Source of the DNA: an uncultured Oscillospiraceae bacterium
GTDB taxonomy: Bacteria; Bacillota; Clostridia; Oscillospirales; Oscillospiraceae
DNA length: 35,142 nt
Reading direction: 5' to 3'
Assembly: GCA_910587785.1 (NCBI GenBank)
Contig: CAJUOA010000023.1
Location: 1 to 35,142, forward strand
A program made the translations under genes and the position numbers. The notes beneath the pieces were generated by a model. The model did no database searches. It worked only from the letters and a program-made list of their open reading frames with translations, and was not told where the DNA came from. Positions 15,091 to 22,863 of this stretch are shown here, piece after piece (the first letter of the stretch is position 1; every line of letters begins with the position of its first letter).

Positions 15091-15912
15091 ATGTCACAAG
15101 CCAACCGCAGGTCCCTGTGGACCTTCACCGTGCTCCTGGCCCTGACCCTCGCCGCCGCGGCGGCGCTGAGCATCTGGGGCCGGGAGGAGGCCGCGCCCGC
15201 GTCCTCTGACGCCGCCGTGCCCGCCTCCGCCAACTGGGGCCTCTCCTTCCAGAACGAGGGACAGGCCCCGGCGGGGAACGCCTCCCGGGAGGACCTGGCC
15301 AAGTACGGGGCCTACTTCCTGGGGGACACGTCGAAGAAGGTGCTCTACCTCACCTTCGACTGCGGCTATGAGAACGGGTACACGGGGCAGATCCTGGACG
15401 CCCTGAAAAAGCACCGCGCCCCCGCCGCCTTCTTCGTGGTGGGGCATATGGTGGAGAGCGCGCCGGACATCGTCTGCCGCATGGCGGAGGAGGGCCACAT
15501 CGTGGGCAACCACACCTTCCACCACCCGGACATGTCCGCCATCAGCGACGAGAGCGCCTTCCGCACGGAGCTGGAGAGCCTGGCCGAGCGCTACGAGGAG
15601 ACCACCGGCAAGCCCCTCTCCCGCTTCTACCGCCCGCCCCAGGGCAAGTACAGCGAGGAGAACCTGCGGCAGGCCCAGGCCCTGGGGTACCACACGGTGT
15701 TCTGGTCCCTGGCCTACGTGGACTGGAACACCGATGACCAGCCCACCGCCCAGCAGGCCTATGACAAGCTCCTGCCCCGCATCCACGACGGGGCCATCGT
15801 CCTGCTCCACTCCACGTCCCGGACCAACGCCGAGATCCTGGACGACCTCCTCACCAAGTGGGAGGCCATGGGCTACACCTTCGCCTCCCTGGAGGAACTG
15901 CCGGGGGTGTGA
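15091..15912 (+). CDS. PdaA-like polysaccharide deacetylase
   Basis: A 273-residue NodB-homology (CE4) protein with an N-terminal membrane anchor or signal (about residues 10-28). It resembles PdaA, the muramic delta-lactam deacetylase of spore cortex: LTFDCGYENGYTGQILDAL, AAFFVVGHM, GNHTFHHPDMS (metal-binding H-x3-H type), YRPPQGKYSEENL, FWSLAYVDWN and GAIVLLHSTSRTNAEILDD. The second Asp of the usual TFDD motif is Cys here, as PdaA enzymes also deviate at that place. A GAGGAGG lies 9 nt before the ATG. It is followed by a DUF4349 lipoprotein and a second deacetylase. Confidence 0.88.
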   Translation: MSQANRRSLWTFTVLLALTLAAAAALSIWGREEAAPASSDAAVPASANWGLSFQNEGQAPAGNASREDLAKYGAYFLGDTSKKVLYLTFDCGYENGYTGQILDALKKHRAPAAFFVVGHMVESAPDIVCRMAEEGHIVGNHTFHHPDMSAISDESAFRTELESLAERYEETTGKPLSRFYRPPQGKYSEENLRQAQALGYHTVFWSLAYVDWNTDDQPTAQQAYDKLLPRIHDGAIVLLHSTSRTNAEILDDLLTKWEAMGYTFASLEELPGV

Positions 15913-15989
15913 GCTCCGGCGGAACCTTTCCCGATTTTTTGCGTTTATCCTGGTAGAGACCCAAAAAACGGGACAAGGAGGACCTGGAG

Positions 15990-16931
15990 GTGAAAAAGAA
16001 GTGTTTGCCGGTGCTGCTGGCGCTGGTCCTGGCGCTGAGCGCCTGCGGGAGAAGCGGAGGCGATATGTCCGCGCCCCAGGACATGCTTGTGGGGTGGGGC
16101 GGAGTGGGTGAGCCCCGTGTATTCCAAGACACGGAGGCCGCCCCGGCGGAGTCGGAGGTTCCCCCGGAGACTCCCACGGAGCCCCCCGCGCCCTGGCCGG
16201 AGCCGGAGAGCGCCCCCAAGGCGGAGAACGAGAAGATCATCTACTCGGCGGACCTGGAGCTGGAGACCAAGAGCTTCGACACTGCCTGCATGTCCCTGGA
16301 CCAGGCGGTGTCGGGCATGGGGGGCCGTTATGAGAGCCGGACCCTCCACCAGCAGGGCAGTTACCGGAGCCTCTGCTGCACGGTCCGGGTGCCGTCGGAG
16401 AAGTTCCGGCTGTTCCTGGACGAGGCCGGGACCGTGGGCCACGTCACCTACCGCAGTGAGTACACAGAGGACGTGGGGGAGGCGTACTACGACAGCGAGG
16501 CCCGCCTCGCCACCCAGCGGACCAAGCTGGAGCGCCTGCAAAAGCTCCTGGAGGAGGCGGCGGGGCTGGAGGACATCATCCTCCTGGAGCAGGCCCTGAG
16601 CGAGACGGAGCTCCAAATCGAGTACCTCACCGGCGACCTGCGCCGCTACGACAGTTTGATCGGCTACTCCACCGTCAACATCACCCTGGGGGAGGTCTAC
16701 CGCCTGACCACCGACGAGGAGGTGGTCCAGAGCTTCCCCCAGCGGCTTGCCGCCGCCTTCGGCACGGGCCTCCGCCGGGGCGCGGAGGGGCTGGAGGAGC
16801 TGACCATCGCCGTGGCCTCCAACTGGGTGGGCATCCTGGTGCTCGCCGCAGCGGGCACGGGGGTGTGGAGCGTCCTCCGCAGGCGGAAGAAGCGGAAAAC
16901 GCCACCCGCGCCTCCGGCGGATGGGGAGTAG
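15990..16931 (+). CDS. DUF4349 lipoprotein
   Basis: A 313-residue DUF4349 protein. It begins at GTG with AAGGAGG 8 nt upstream and has a lipoprotein signal with lipobox LSAC at about residues 15-18, a Pro/Glu-rich linker to about residue 78, the DUF4349 domain (IIYSADLELETKSFDTAC onward) with a coiled-coil stretch around 160-205 and GYSTVNITLGEV, and a C-terminal membrane helix followed by RRRKKRK. This places the domain outside the cell, held at both ends. Function unknown; such proteins are frequent next to envelope enzymes in Clostridia. Confidence 0.87.
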   Translation: MKKKCLPVLLALVLALSACGRSGGDMSAPQDMLVGWGGVGEPRVFQDTEAAPAESEVPPETPTEPPAPWPEPESAPKAENEKIIYSADLELETKSFDTACMSLDQAVSGMGGRYESRTLHQQGSYRSLCCTVRVPSEKFRLFLDEAGTVGHVTYRSEYTEDVGEAYYDSEARLATQRTKLERLQKLLEEAAGLEDIILLEQALSETELQIEYLTGDLRRYDSLIGYSTVNITLGEVYRLTTDEEVVQSFPQRLAAAFGTGLRRGAEGLEELTIAVASNWVGILVLAAAGTGVWSVLRRRKKRKTPPAPPADGE

Positions 16932-16939
16932 ATTTTCCC

Positions 16940-16968
16940 TTGCATTGGAGCCCACTCTATGCTATACT
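16940..16968 (+). promoter_or_regulatory. Promoter of the second deacetylase gene
   Basis: TTGCAT (16940-16945), 17-nt spacer ending TGC (extended -10), TATACT (16963-16968). It starts 9 bp after the DUF4349 stop. Confidence 0.75.
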
Positions 16969-17031
16969 TTTTCCGGCCTCCGTCCCACAGGGCGGGGGCC
17001 GGATATCTTGCGACACTGGAGGCGTATCCTC

Positions 17032-17910
17032 TTGCGAATGAAATGGAAGAGCGTCCTGGCGGCGGTCCTGCTGGCGGCGCTGGTGCTCCTGGGGGCGGAC
17101 ATCCGGTACGGGACGGTCACCGGCAGGCACTGCCGTCTGCCGGTGCTGATGTACCACCACTTCTCCCAGGAGGCGGGGAGCGGCTTCACGGTCTCCGCCG
17201 CCCGGTTCCGGGAGCAGATGTCCGCCCTGAAGGCGGCGGGCTATACGGCGGTCAGCATCGCCCAGGTGGTGGACTACGGCCAAGGGGGCACGCCCCTGCC
17301 GGACAAGCCTGTCCTCATCACCATGGACGACGGCTACACCAGCAACCTGGACATCGCCGCCCCCATCCTGGAGGACTTGGGGCTGTGCGCCGCGGTCTTC
17401 GTCATCGGCATCAACGAGGGGGAGACGGTCAGCGCCCATACCGGCGAGGCCCTCACCCCGCCCCGGTTCTCCTTCGAGGAGGCCGCGCCCTGGGTGGAAA
17501 AGGGGGTGCTGGACCTCCAGAGCCACACCTACGACATGCACCAGCGGCCCCAGACCGGGGGCGTCTCGGGCCGGGAGGGGGCGCTGAAAAAAGAGGGCGA
17601 GAGCGCGGAGGACTACCGGGACGCCCTCCTGGAGGACTTCGCGCAGTACTGCCGCCGCCGGGAGGGCCGGGTGTCCACGCCCCTGACGGCCCTCTCCTAC
17701 CCCTTTGGCCTCTGTTCCGGGGAGACGGACCGGGTGCTGGAGGAGGCGGGGGCGGTGCTCACCGTCACGGTCCGGGAGCACTGCAACACCGTCTTCGCCG
17801 GACGTCCCGGAACCCTCCGCCGCCTGGGGCGGTTCAACGTGGATGAGGACATCACCGGCGAGGCCCTGGTGCGCAAGCTGGAGCGCTGGGGGCGGGGGTT
17901 CTTCGTATAA
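17032..17910 (+). CDS. Polysaccharide deacetylase, membrane-anchored
   Basis: About 292 residues with an N-terminal hydrophobic anchor (KSVLAAVLLAALVLLGA) and a CE4 domain: LPVLMYHHFSQ, KPVLITMDDGYTSNLDIAAPIL with the two metal/catalytic Asp, AAVFVIGI, a LQSHTYDMH histidine motif and LSYPFG. It probably de-N-acetylates a cell-surface polysaccharide or peptidoglycan outside the membrane. TTG at 17032 is preferred since GGAGG lies 9 nt upstream; the ATG at 17038 is the alternative. It has its own promoter and ends in a strong bidirectional terminator. Confidence 0.87.
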   Translation: MRMKWKSVLAAVLLAALVLLGADIRYGTVTGRHCRLPVLMYHHFSQEAGSGFTVSAARFREQMSALKAAGYTAVSIAQVVDYGQGGTPLPDKPVLITMDDGYTSNLDIAAPILEDLGLCAAVFVIGINEGETVSAHTGEALTPPRFSFEEAAPWVEKGVLDLQSHTYDMHQRPQTGGVSGREGALKKEGESAEDYRDALLEDFAQYCRRREGRVSTPLTALSYPFGLCSGETDRVLEEAGAVLTVTVREHCNTVFAGRPGTLRRLGRFNVDEDITGEALVRKLERWGRGFFV

Positions 17911-17912
17911 AA

Positions 17913-17953
17913 GCTTGTCCGCAGGGCGCACACCCTGCGGACAAGCCTTTTTT
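17913..17953. terminator. Bidirectional terminator
   Basis: A perfect 14-bp stem (17913-17926 with 17933-17946), 6-nt loop, six Ts at 17948-17953 on the plus strand and an A run on the other side. It serves the deacetylase and the convergent YdeI-like gene, whose stop lies in the T run. Confidence 0.93.
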
Positions 17954-18512
17954 ACATGGGCCGCAAATTTTTGTCCAGCCTGCCGGTGATCCAGGCAAGC
18001 CGTTTTTCCCGCCCGGCGCTGGTCTTGGCGTCCAGGTACGCCCGGGCGTAGGTCTTTTGGACCGACGGGGGCATGGCCTGGAAATTGGTGAACGCGGGCT
18101 CGCGGCCCTCCAGCAGGGAGGTCAGGCGGGACACCTCCTCCGCCCCGGCCTCCATGGGGTCCGGAGCGTACCACTGGCCATTGGCCTTGGCCGCTTCGAC
18201 AGCCTCCCTGCCGGAAGCGGTCATGAGCCCCCGGGCCTCCAGGTCCCCGGCCAGGGCCCGGTTCTTGGCCGACCACCTGCTGTTCTCTCTGCGCCGGGAG
18301 AAGTACTTCTTATAGGAGAGATCGTCGATACGCCGCATCTGCCCGTCGATCCAGCCGAAGCAGAGAGCCTCCTCCAGGGCCTCGGCGGCTTTGAGGGTCT
18401 TGGGCCCGCCGGGCTTGCCGAAGAGCAGCCAAACGCCCCCGCTGGTCTGACCGTTATCGGAAAGCCACGCCCGGAACGCCTCCCTGGTGGGAAATTCCAT
18501 GATATCGCTCAT
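17952..18512 (-). CDS. YdeI/OmpD-associated family protein
   Basis: A 186-residue protein with the family marks GVWLLFGKPGGPKTL, EALEEALCFGWIDGQMRRID, YKKYFSRRRENSRWSAKNRA and a C-terminal PPSVQKTYARAYLDAKT, KRLAWITGRL. Members are small cytosolic proteins; the E. coli-type founders were linked to bacteriocin or peptide resistance, but a biochemical activity is not established. The start MSDIMEFPTREAF is typical. It is separated from ogt by a 99-bp palindromic repeat, and the shared terminator overlaps its stop. Confidence 0.88.
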   Translation of the reverse strand: MSDIMEFPTREAFRAWLSDNGQTSGGVWLLFGKPGGPKTLKAAEALEEALCFGWIDGQMRRIDDLSYKKYFSRRRENSRWSAKNRALAGDLEARGLMTASGREAVEAAKANGQWYAPDPMEAGAEEVSRLTSLLEGREPAFTNFQAMPPSVQKTYARAYLDAKTSAGREKRLAWITGRLDKNLRPM

Positions 18513-18530
18513 CCTGTGTGCCTCCTGCTC

Positions 18531-18629
18531 TGTAGGGGCGGATATGATCCGCCCGTTTCTAACGAGATTTGCCCGGTTTTATCGCCGCGCTGGCGGATAT
18601 CGTGCGGGCGGACGATATCCGCCCCTACA
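18531..18629. repeat. 99-bp palindromic (MITE-like) repeat
   Basis: Perfect 15-bp terminal inverted repeats, TGTAGGGGCGGATAT (18531-18545) and its complement (18615-18629), with an inner 8-bp pair (18548-18555 with 18605-18612) and a small hairpin near 18582. Its right end provides the TAG stop of ogt. This type of TAGGGGCGGAT element is familiar from intergenic regions of gut Clostridia (recollection, not searched). Confidence 0.8.
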
Positions 18630-19083
18630 AGGAAAGCCGGACCCCCTCGATGGCGAGGAGCTTCCGTTTGGCCTCCAGCCCGCCCGCGTAGCCGGTGAGA
18701 GCGCCGTTTGCCCCCAGGACCCGGTGGCAGGGGACGAAGATGGAGAGGGGGTTGTGGTGGTTGGCGGAGCCCACCGCCCGCGCAGCCCCGGGCCGTCCGA
18801 TCCGGGCGGCGATCTCCCCATAGGTGGCCGTGGTGCCGTAGGGGATCTCCCGCAGGGCGTCCCAGACCAGGCGCTGGAAGGGGGTCCCGGCGGGGGCGAG
18901 GGGCACGGTAAACACCCGCCGCGCACCGGCGAAGTACTCCCCAAGCTCCTCCGCCGCCCGCTCCAGCAGGGCGCAGCCCGGCCCCCCCTGCCGCAGGTCT
19001 CCGAAGCGCAGCTCCATGACCGCCTCCCCGCCGCTGAAGAGGGTCAGGGGGCCGATGGGGCTTTGCAGCATCCATTCATACAT
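18625..19083 (-). CDS. ogt: Methylated-DNA-protein-cysteine methyltransferase
   Basis: A 152-residue O6-alkylguanine-DNA alkyltransferase; it removes the alkyl group from guanine onto its own cysteine and repairs DNA once. The active site PCHRV has C119; the DNA-binding helix with YGTTATYGEIAARIGRPGAARAVG and the NPLSIF segment precede it. It lacks the Ada N-terminal domain. The start MYEWMLQSPIG at 19083 lies 10 nt after the upstream epimerase stop. The final Leu codon and TAG stop come from the palindromic repeat, so its original C-terminus was probably slightly different. Confidence 0.93.
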   Translation of the reverse strand: MYEWMLQSPIGPLTLFSGGEAVMELRFGDLRQGGPGCALLERAAEELGEYFAGARRVFTVPLAPAGTPFQRLVWDALREIPYGTTATYGEIAARIGRPGAARAVGSANHHNPLSIFVPCHRVLGANGALTGYAGGLEAKRKLLAIEGVRLSL

Positions 19084-19093
19084 TATATATCCC

Positions 19094-19969
19094 TCAAAAA
19101 ACGGTGATGCTCCAGCGGTTGGCATAGCGCTCCCCCGGGGCGAGGCGGACAAGGCCGTCCTGCTGGGTGAGGTCCTCCACGATGCCCTGGCGGGAGGGGA
19201 GGCTGACCCAGGGCTCCAGGCAGACGAAGGGGGAGTCGGTGTCCGGGGTGTGCCACACGCCCAGATAGCTCATCTGGGGGAAGGAGACGGTGACGCCCCG
19301 GGTGCCGGGCCCGGCGGAGAGAGTGACGGTGCGGTCCATGTGGTGGAAGATGATGGCGTCGTGGTGGAAGAGGTCGTGGCGGAGGCGCAGGGTGTCGCCG
19401 CCCTCCAGGGGGAAGGGGGTCTCCTGGCCGGAGATCATGTAGTCGCTGCTCAGCTGCACCTGCCAAGGCCGGCAGGGGCGGGAGAAGGTGAGGCGGTAGT
19501 CGGTGAAGTCCTTCCCCTCCTCCAGGGGCACCCGGAAGCCGGGGTGGGCCCCCAGACCAAAGTAGAGGGTGCGCCGGTCCCGGTTCTCCACGGCAAAGGT
19601 GACGTGGAGGGAAGCGCCCTCCAGAGCGTAGGCGACGGAGAAGGCGAAGGCCCAGGGGTAACTCTTCCGGGTCTCCCCGGTGTCCTGGGTGCGGAGGGTG
19701 ACGCGGTCCTCCGCCTGTTCGACGGCCTCGAACTGGGCCCGGCGGGCGAAGCCGTGGCGGCCCATGGGGTAGATCGTGCCCTCCACGGCGCAGCTGTCCT
19801 CCGTCAGACGGCCCACATAGGGGAAGAGGTTGGGGGCCCGGCCGCCCCAGTAGGGGGCCTGGCCGTTCCAGAGGTACTCCGTGCCGCCGGCGGCGGTGAC
19901 GCTCATGAGCTGAGCGCCCACGCTGTCGATGGTCACGGTGAGGGCGCTGTTTTGAATCGTATGGAGCAT
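19094..19969 (-). CDS. Aldose 1-epimerase family protein (LacX-like)
   Basis: A 291-residue galactose-mutarotase-fold protein, which interconverts sugar anomers or a related hexose phosphate. Seen: LTVTIDSVGAQLMSVTAAGGTEYLWNG, PNLFPYVGRL, MGRHGFAR (His), GLGAHPGFRVPL with the conserved His-Pro-Gly-Phe, and CLEPWVSLP with the catalytic-type Glu. It belongs to the LacX-like branch rather than classic GalM. The start MLHTIQNS has GGAGG upstream; upstream in-frame extension crosses the promoter. ogt follows closely and may be co-transcribed. Confidence 0.9.
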   Translation of the reverse strand: MLHTIQNSALTVTIDSVGAQLMSVTAAGGTEYLWNGQAPYWGGRAPNLFPYVGRLTEDSCAVEGTIYPMGRHGFARRAQFEAVEQAEDRVTLRTQDTGETRKSYPWAFAFSVAYALEGASLHVTFAVENRDRRTLYFGLGAHPGFRVPLEEGKDFTDYRLTFSRPCRPWQVQLSSDYMISGQETPFPLEGGDTLRLRHDLFHHDAIIFHHMDRTVTLSAGPGTRGVTVSFPQMSYLGVWHTPDTDSPFVCLEPWVSLPSRQGIVEDLTQQDGLVRLAPGERYANRWSITVF

Positions 19970-19998
19970 GGCGGTTCCTCCCGTTTGTTGATGGGTCC

Positions 19999-20027
19999 AG
20001 TATACAGGAGGGCGGGGGAAATTGCAA
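19999..20027 (-). promoter_or_regulatory. Promoter of the epimerase-ogt unit
   Basis: On the minus strand TTGCAA (20027-20022), 17-nt spacer, TATACT (20004-19999); the start would be near 19992, 23 nt before the ATG. Confidence 0.75.
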
Positions 20028-20041
20028 GGGGAGATCCCAGA

Positions 20042-20077
20042 CCTGTGGGGCCCGCCGGGAGCGGCGGGGCCCACAGG
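20042..20077 (-). terminator. Strong hairpin after the 54-residue gene
   Basis: A 15-bp stem with one G-G mismatch (20042-20056 with 20063-20077). No T run follows on either strand, so it may be a weak terminator or a 3' stabilising structure. Confidence 0.45.
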
Positions 20078-20096
20078 CTGCGCGGCCTGCATCAGG

Positions 20097-20261
20097 CTAC
20101 AGATCGTCCGCGTCCTGGACGGGCACCTCATCCGGGTTGGCGGGGGTGCCGGTCCAGCTGCCCTGGGGGTCGGTCCTGGCGGACTGCCACAGGGTCATCT
20201 CCATGGCCTTGTCCATGGGGGAGCGGGCCTCGCCGGAGGGGGTTTTGTGCACTTTGCGCAT
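20097..20261 (-). CDS. Small conserved hypothetical protein (54 aa)
   Basis: A 54-residue hydrophilic protein starting MRKVHKTPSGEARSPMDKAM with an acidic end, DPQGSWTGTPANPDEVPVQDADDL. The DPQGS-T-G and VPVQDADDL pattern is familiar from short hypothetical proteins of Clostridia. It has no signal, membrane segment or cysteine. The start has an AGGAGG about 11 nt upstream. It could be a small regulatory or adaptor protein; no function can be given. Confidence 0.65.
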   Translation of the reverse strand: MRKVHKTPSGEARSPMDKAMEMTLWQSARTDPQGSWTGTPANPDEVPVQDADDL

Positions 20262-20396
20262 AGCGTCATCGCCTCCTTTCCGCCGGGCAGGGAGCCCGGG
20301 GGCTTTGGTTAGTTTGTCCGTTTTTCTCTCAAGATCCCGCCGCGCCGGGAGTAAAATGAGCCTGGAATCAGAAAAAATGCCCCTGTCGAAATGACC

Positions 20397-20438
20397 AAAA
20401 AAATCCACCCTCCTCCAGGAGAGGGGGCGGAGTGGATT
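20397..20438 (-). terminator. Terminator on the minus strand in the intergenic gap
   Basis: On the minus strand AATCCAC-type stem (20438-20432 with 20408-20402) with a GC-rich inner part, followed by seven Ts (20403-20397). It lies between the divergent small gene (20261) and the first substrate-binding-protein promoter. An outer 10-base inverted repeat (20360-20369 and 20435-20444) competes with its base. The 20262-20544 gap holds no gene that I can support. Confidence 0.6.
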
Positions 20439-20544
20439 CCAGGCAGTCCGCAGTACACGGAAATCTGTTTTTAAAAATATCCGTAGAGAGGAAACATTCG
20501 TAGAAAAGAGGTAAAAATGGGCGTTTTCGACACAAATTTAACAG

Positions 20545-20573
20545 TTGACATCAGCGGTTCAACGTGCTAAAGT
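20545..20573 (+). promoter_or_regulatory. Promoter of substrate-binding-protein gene 1
   Basis: TTGACA (20545-20550), 17-nt spacer ending TGC, TAAAGT (20568-20573). Two CGTAGA direct repeats lie upstream (about 20482-20510). Confidence 0.85.
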
Positions 20574-20579
20574 CAGCAC

Positions 20580-20719
20580 AACAAATCCGGCGGGCCGGCC
20601 CCGGACATGGCCCTGAGCCCTGTTCCCCTCCGCACCCCGCGGAGAGCGGAGGAGCGTCGGCCGCACTCCTCCCCGGCGGGGCCGCTGATTTGAAAACTGA
20701 TATTCAGGAGATTGGAACA
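20580..20719 (+). promoter_or_regulatory. Structured leader of gene 1
   Basis: About 140 nt, with CTCCGC/GCGGAG (20628-20644), a 7-bp stem GGAGGAG/CTCCTCC (20648-20672) and CCCC/GGGG (20671-20681). The last two overlap by two bases and are mutually exclusive in part. The Shine-Dalgarno AGGAG is at 20706-20710. Confidence 0.5.
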
Positions 20720-22675
20720 ATGAAGAGATACGCGACAAGGCTTCTTGCGATGCTGATGGCGGTCATGATGGTCCTCACCGCCTGCGGCAAGGACAGCGGC
20801 GATCCCGGGAAGGACGCCAGCGGCGGCACCACCCCTCCCCCCGCGACGGAACCCACTCCCCCCACCGAGCCCGCAGCGCCCGAGGAGGCCAAGGCCGAGC
20901 CCCTGACCGACTGGGTCACCTGGCAGCTGGCTACCAGCGAGCTGGAGACCTTCGTCATCTTCGGCACCGAGAGCTCCCCCAGCCTGGAGGTCCTGATGGC
21001 CTGCACCACGCCCCTGCTGGAGCGCAACGGCGCCGGACAGCTGGTGGCCGCCGGGGCCAAGGAGTGGGGCAGTGAGGACGGCGGTCTGACCTGGACCTTC
21101 AAGCTCCGCGACGACATCACATGGGTGGACGTGAGCGGCAACGAGAAGGCCAAGACTGTGGCTCACGACTGGCTGACCGGCCTGGAGTGGGTGCTCAACT
21201 TCCACAAGAACAGCGGCTACAACACCTCCATGCCCAACCAGCTGGTGGCCGGTGCGGAGGAGTACTACAACTACACCAAGGAGCTGGACGAGGCCGAGGC
21301 CCTGGCCCTCAGCGCCGACGAGGGCCCCTTCCTGGAGATGGTGGGCATCGAGGCCCCGGACGACTACACTGTGGTCTACCACTGCACCAAGAACGCCCCC
21401 TACTTTGAGTCCCTGTGCTCCGGCGCGGCCCTGCGGCCCCTCAGCCAGGCCCAGGTGGACGAGATGGGCGTCGACGGCATCAAGAACCAGGACAGCACGA
21501 CCATGTGGTATAACGGCGCTTACACCATCACCGAGTATATCATGAGCAACACCAAGACCCTCACCAAGAACCCCGCCTACTGGGACAAGGATGCCAAGCT
21601 CTTTGACACCGTCACCTACCTTATGGTGGAGGACAATCTCGCCGCCCAGAACCTCTTCATGAACGGCGAGGTGGACTACTGCACCCTGAGCGAATCCAAC
21701 CTGCGCACCATCTATGAGAACCCCAACGGCGAGTGGTACCCCTACCTGGTGGAGGCCCGGCCCCAGAGCTTCTCCTACCAGCTCCACTTCAACTACAACA
21801 AGCTCAAGGAGGACGGCACCCCCGACGAGAACTGGAACAGCGCCGTGGCCAACGAGGCCTTCCGCAAGAGCCTCATGTACGGCATGGACCTCCAGAACTA
21901 CTGGGCCCGCTACAACTTCATCAACCCCCAGAACTGCGAGAACGTGGCCTACACCATGACCGAGATGATGTACTACCCCGACGGGCGCGACTATGTCCAG
22001 AAGGTCTGGGAGAACCTGGGCTACAGCTCCGGCCGCTATGACGCCGAAAAGGGGAAGAGCTTCAAGGAGCAGGCCATGGAGGAGCTCTCCGGCAAGGTCA
22101 GCTTCCCCGTGCAGATGGACTACTACATCGCCGCCGGGAACCAGGATTCCCTGGACACCGCCACCGTCATCAAGGAGATCATCGAGGCCTTGGGGAGCGA
22201 CTATATCACCGTGAACATCAAGACCTTCGTCTCCAACGGCACCCAGGAGGTCTATAACCCCAAGCTCCACTCCGTGGTCATCAGCGGCTGGGGCGCGGAC
22301 TACCGGGATCCTGAGAACTTCATCGGCCAGGAGCTCTACGGCGACGACGGCGCTTTCTACGCCATGCGCTACTCCAATGTCAACGACATCACCGACGAGG
22401 CCCTCATCGCCACTTACCAGGAGTTCACCGAGCTGGGCAGGACCGCCAGCGGCATCTTCGACGACATCACCAAGCGCTACGACGCCTACGCCGAGGCCGA
22501 GGCCTACATGATCGAGCACGCCCTGGTCATCCCCCTCAACTACCGGGTCAACTGGGAGCTGACCAAGCGCAACGACTACAACTACATGGGCGGCTTCAAG
22601 AACTGGGAGACCTCCTCCGAGCCCTACAAGACCGGGCAGTACGAGCAGTTCAAGGCTGACTTCTACGCCAAGTAA
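20720..22675 (+). CDS. ABC transporter substrate-binding lipoprotein 1 (SBP family 5)
   Basis: A 651-residue extracellular solute-binding protein of family 5 (oligopeptide/nickel type). Lipoprotein signal MKRYATRLLAMLMAVMMV with lipobox LTAC (C about residue 25), a Pro/Thr/Ala linker, then the large periplasmic-type fold: GGLTWTFKLRDDITWVDV, DWLTGLEWVLNFHKN, APDDYTVVYHC, NPAYWDKDAKLFDTVTYL, NEAFRKSLMYGMDL and SGWGADYRDPENF. Family 5 proteins usually bind peptides, which are then imported by an ABC permease; none is encoded here. It is very similar to the next gene and less so to the third. The start is the ATG 9 nt after AGGAG. Confidence 0.92.
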   Translation: MKRYATRLLAMLMAVMMVLTACGKDSGDPGKDASGGTTPPPATEPTPPTEPAAPEEAKAEPLTDWVTWQLATSELETFVIFGTESSPSLEVLMACTTPLLERNGAGQLVAAGAKEWGSEDGGLTWTFKLRDDITWVDVSGNEKAKTVAHDWLTGLEWVLNFHKNSGYNTSMPNQLVAGAEEYYNYTKELDEAEALALSADEGPFLEMVGIEAPDDYTVVYHCTKNAPYFESLCSGAALRPLSQAQVDEMGVDGIKNQDSTTMWYNGAYTITEYIMSNTKTLTKNPAYWDKDAKLFDTVTYLMVEDNLAAQNLFMNGEVDYCTLSESNLRTIYENPNGEWYPYLVEARPQSFSYQLHFNYNKLKEDGTPDENWNSAVANEAFRKSLMYGMDLQNYWARYNFINPQNCENVAYTMTEMMYYPDGRDYVQKVWENLGYSSGRYDAEKGKSFKEQAMEELSGKVSFPVQMDYYIAAGNQDSLDTATVIKEIIEALGSDYITVNIKTFVSNGTQEVYNPKLHSVVISGWGADYRDPENFIGQELYGDDGAFYAMRYSNVNDITDEALIATYQEFTELGRTASGIFDDITKRYDAYAEAEAYMIEHALVIPLNYRVNWELTKRNDYNYMGGFKNWETSSEPYKTGQYEQFKADFYAK

Positions 22676-22720
22676 CTCCGATATCCCCCTATCATCCTCT
22701 TCTCCATAGATCAGTCCACA

Positions 22721-22760
22721 GCGCAAGCCCGCCGGGATTCGCCCCCGGCGGGCTCTGCGC
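22721..22760 (+). terminator. Hairpin terminator after gene 1
   Basis: A 10-bp GC-rich stem (22727-22736 with 22744-22753) extended by GCGCA/TGCGC (22721-22725 with 22756-22760). The downstream T run is distant. The remainder of the 22676-22984 gap holds the next promoter and leader. Confidence 0.6.
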
Positions 22761-22828
22761 GTTCCTCACGGACATTTTTCAAAAAAATAGTGCACAAAAA
22801 ACGGATTGGTTTTTCGTCAGAACGGCGA

Positions 22829-22857
22829 TTGACACCGGGGCGGCAAAATGGTAGAGT
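22829..22857 (+). promoter_or_regulatory. Promoter of substrate-binding-protein gene 2
   Basis: TTGACA (22829-22834), 17-nt spacer, TAGAGT (22852-22857), matching the promoters of genes 1 and 3. Confidence 0.82.
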
Positions 22858-22863
22858 ACTCAC

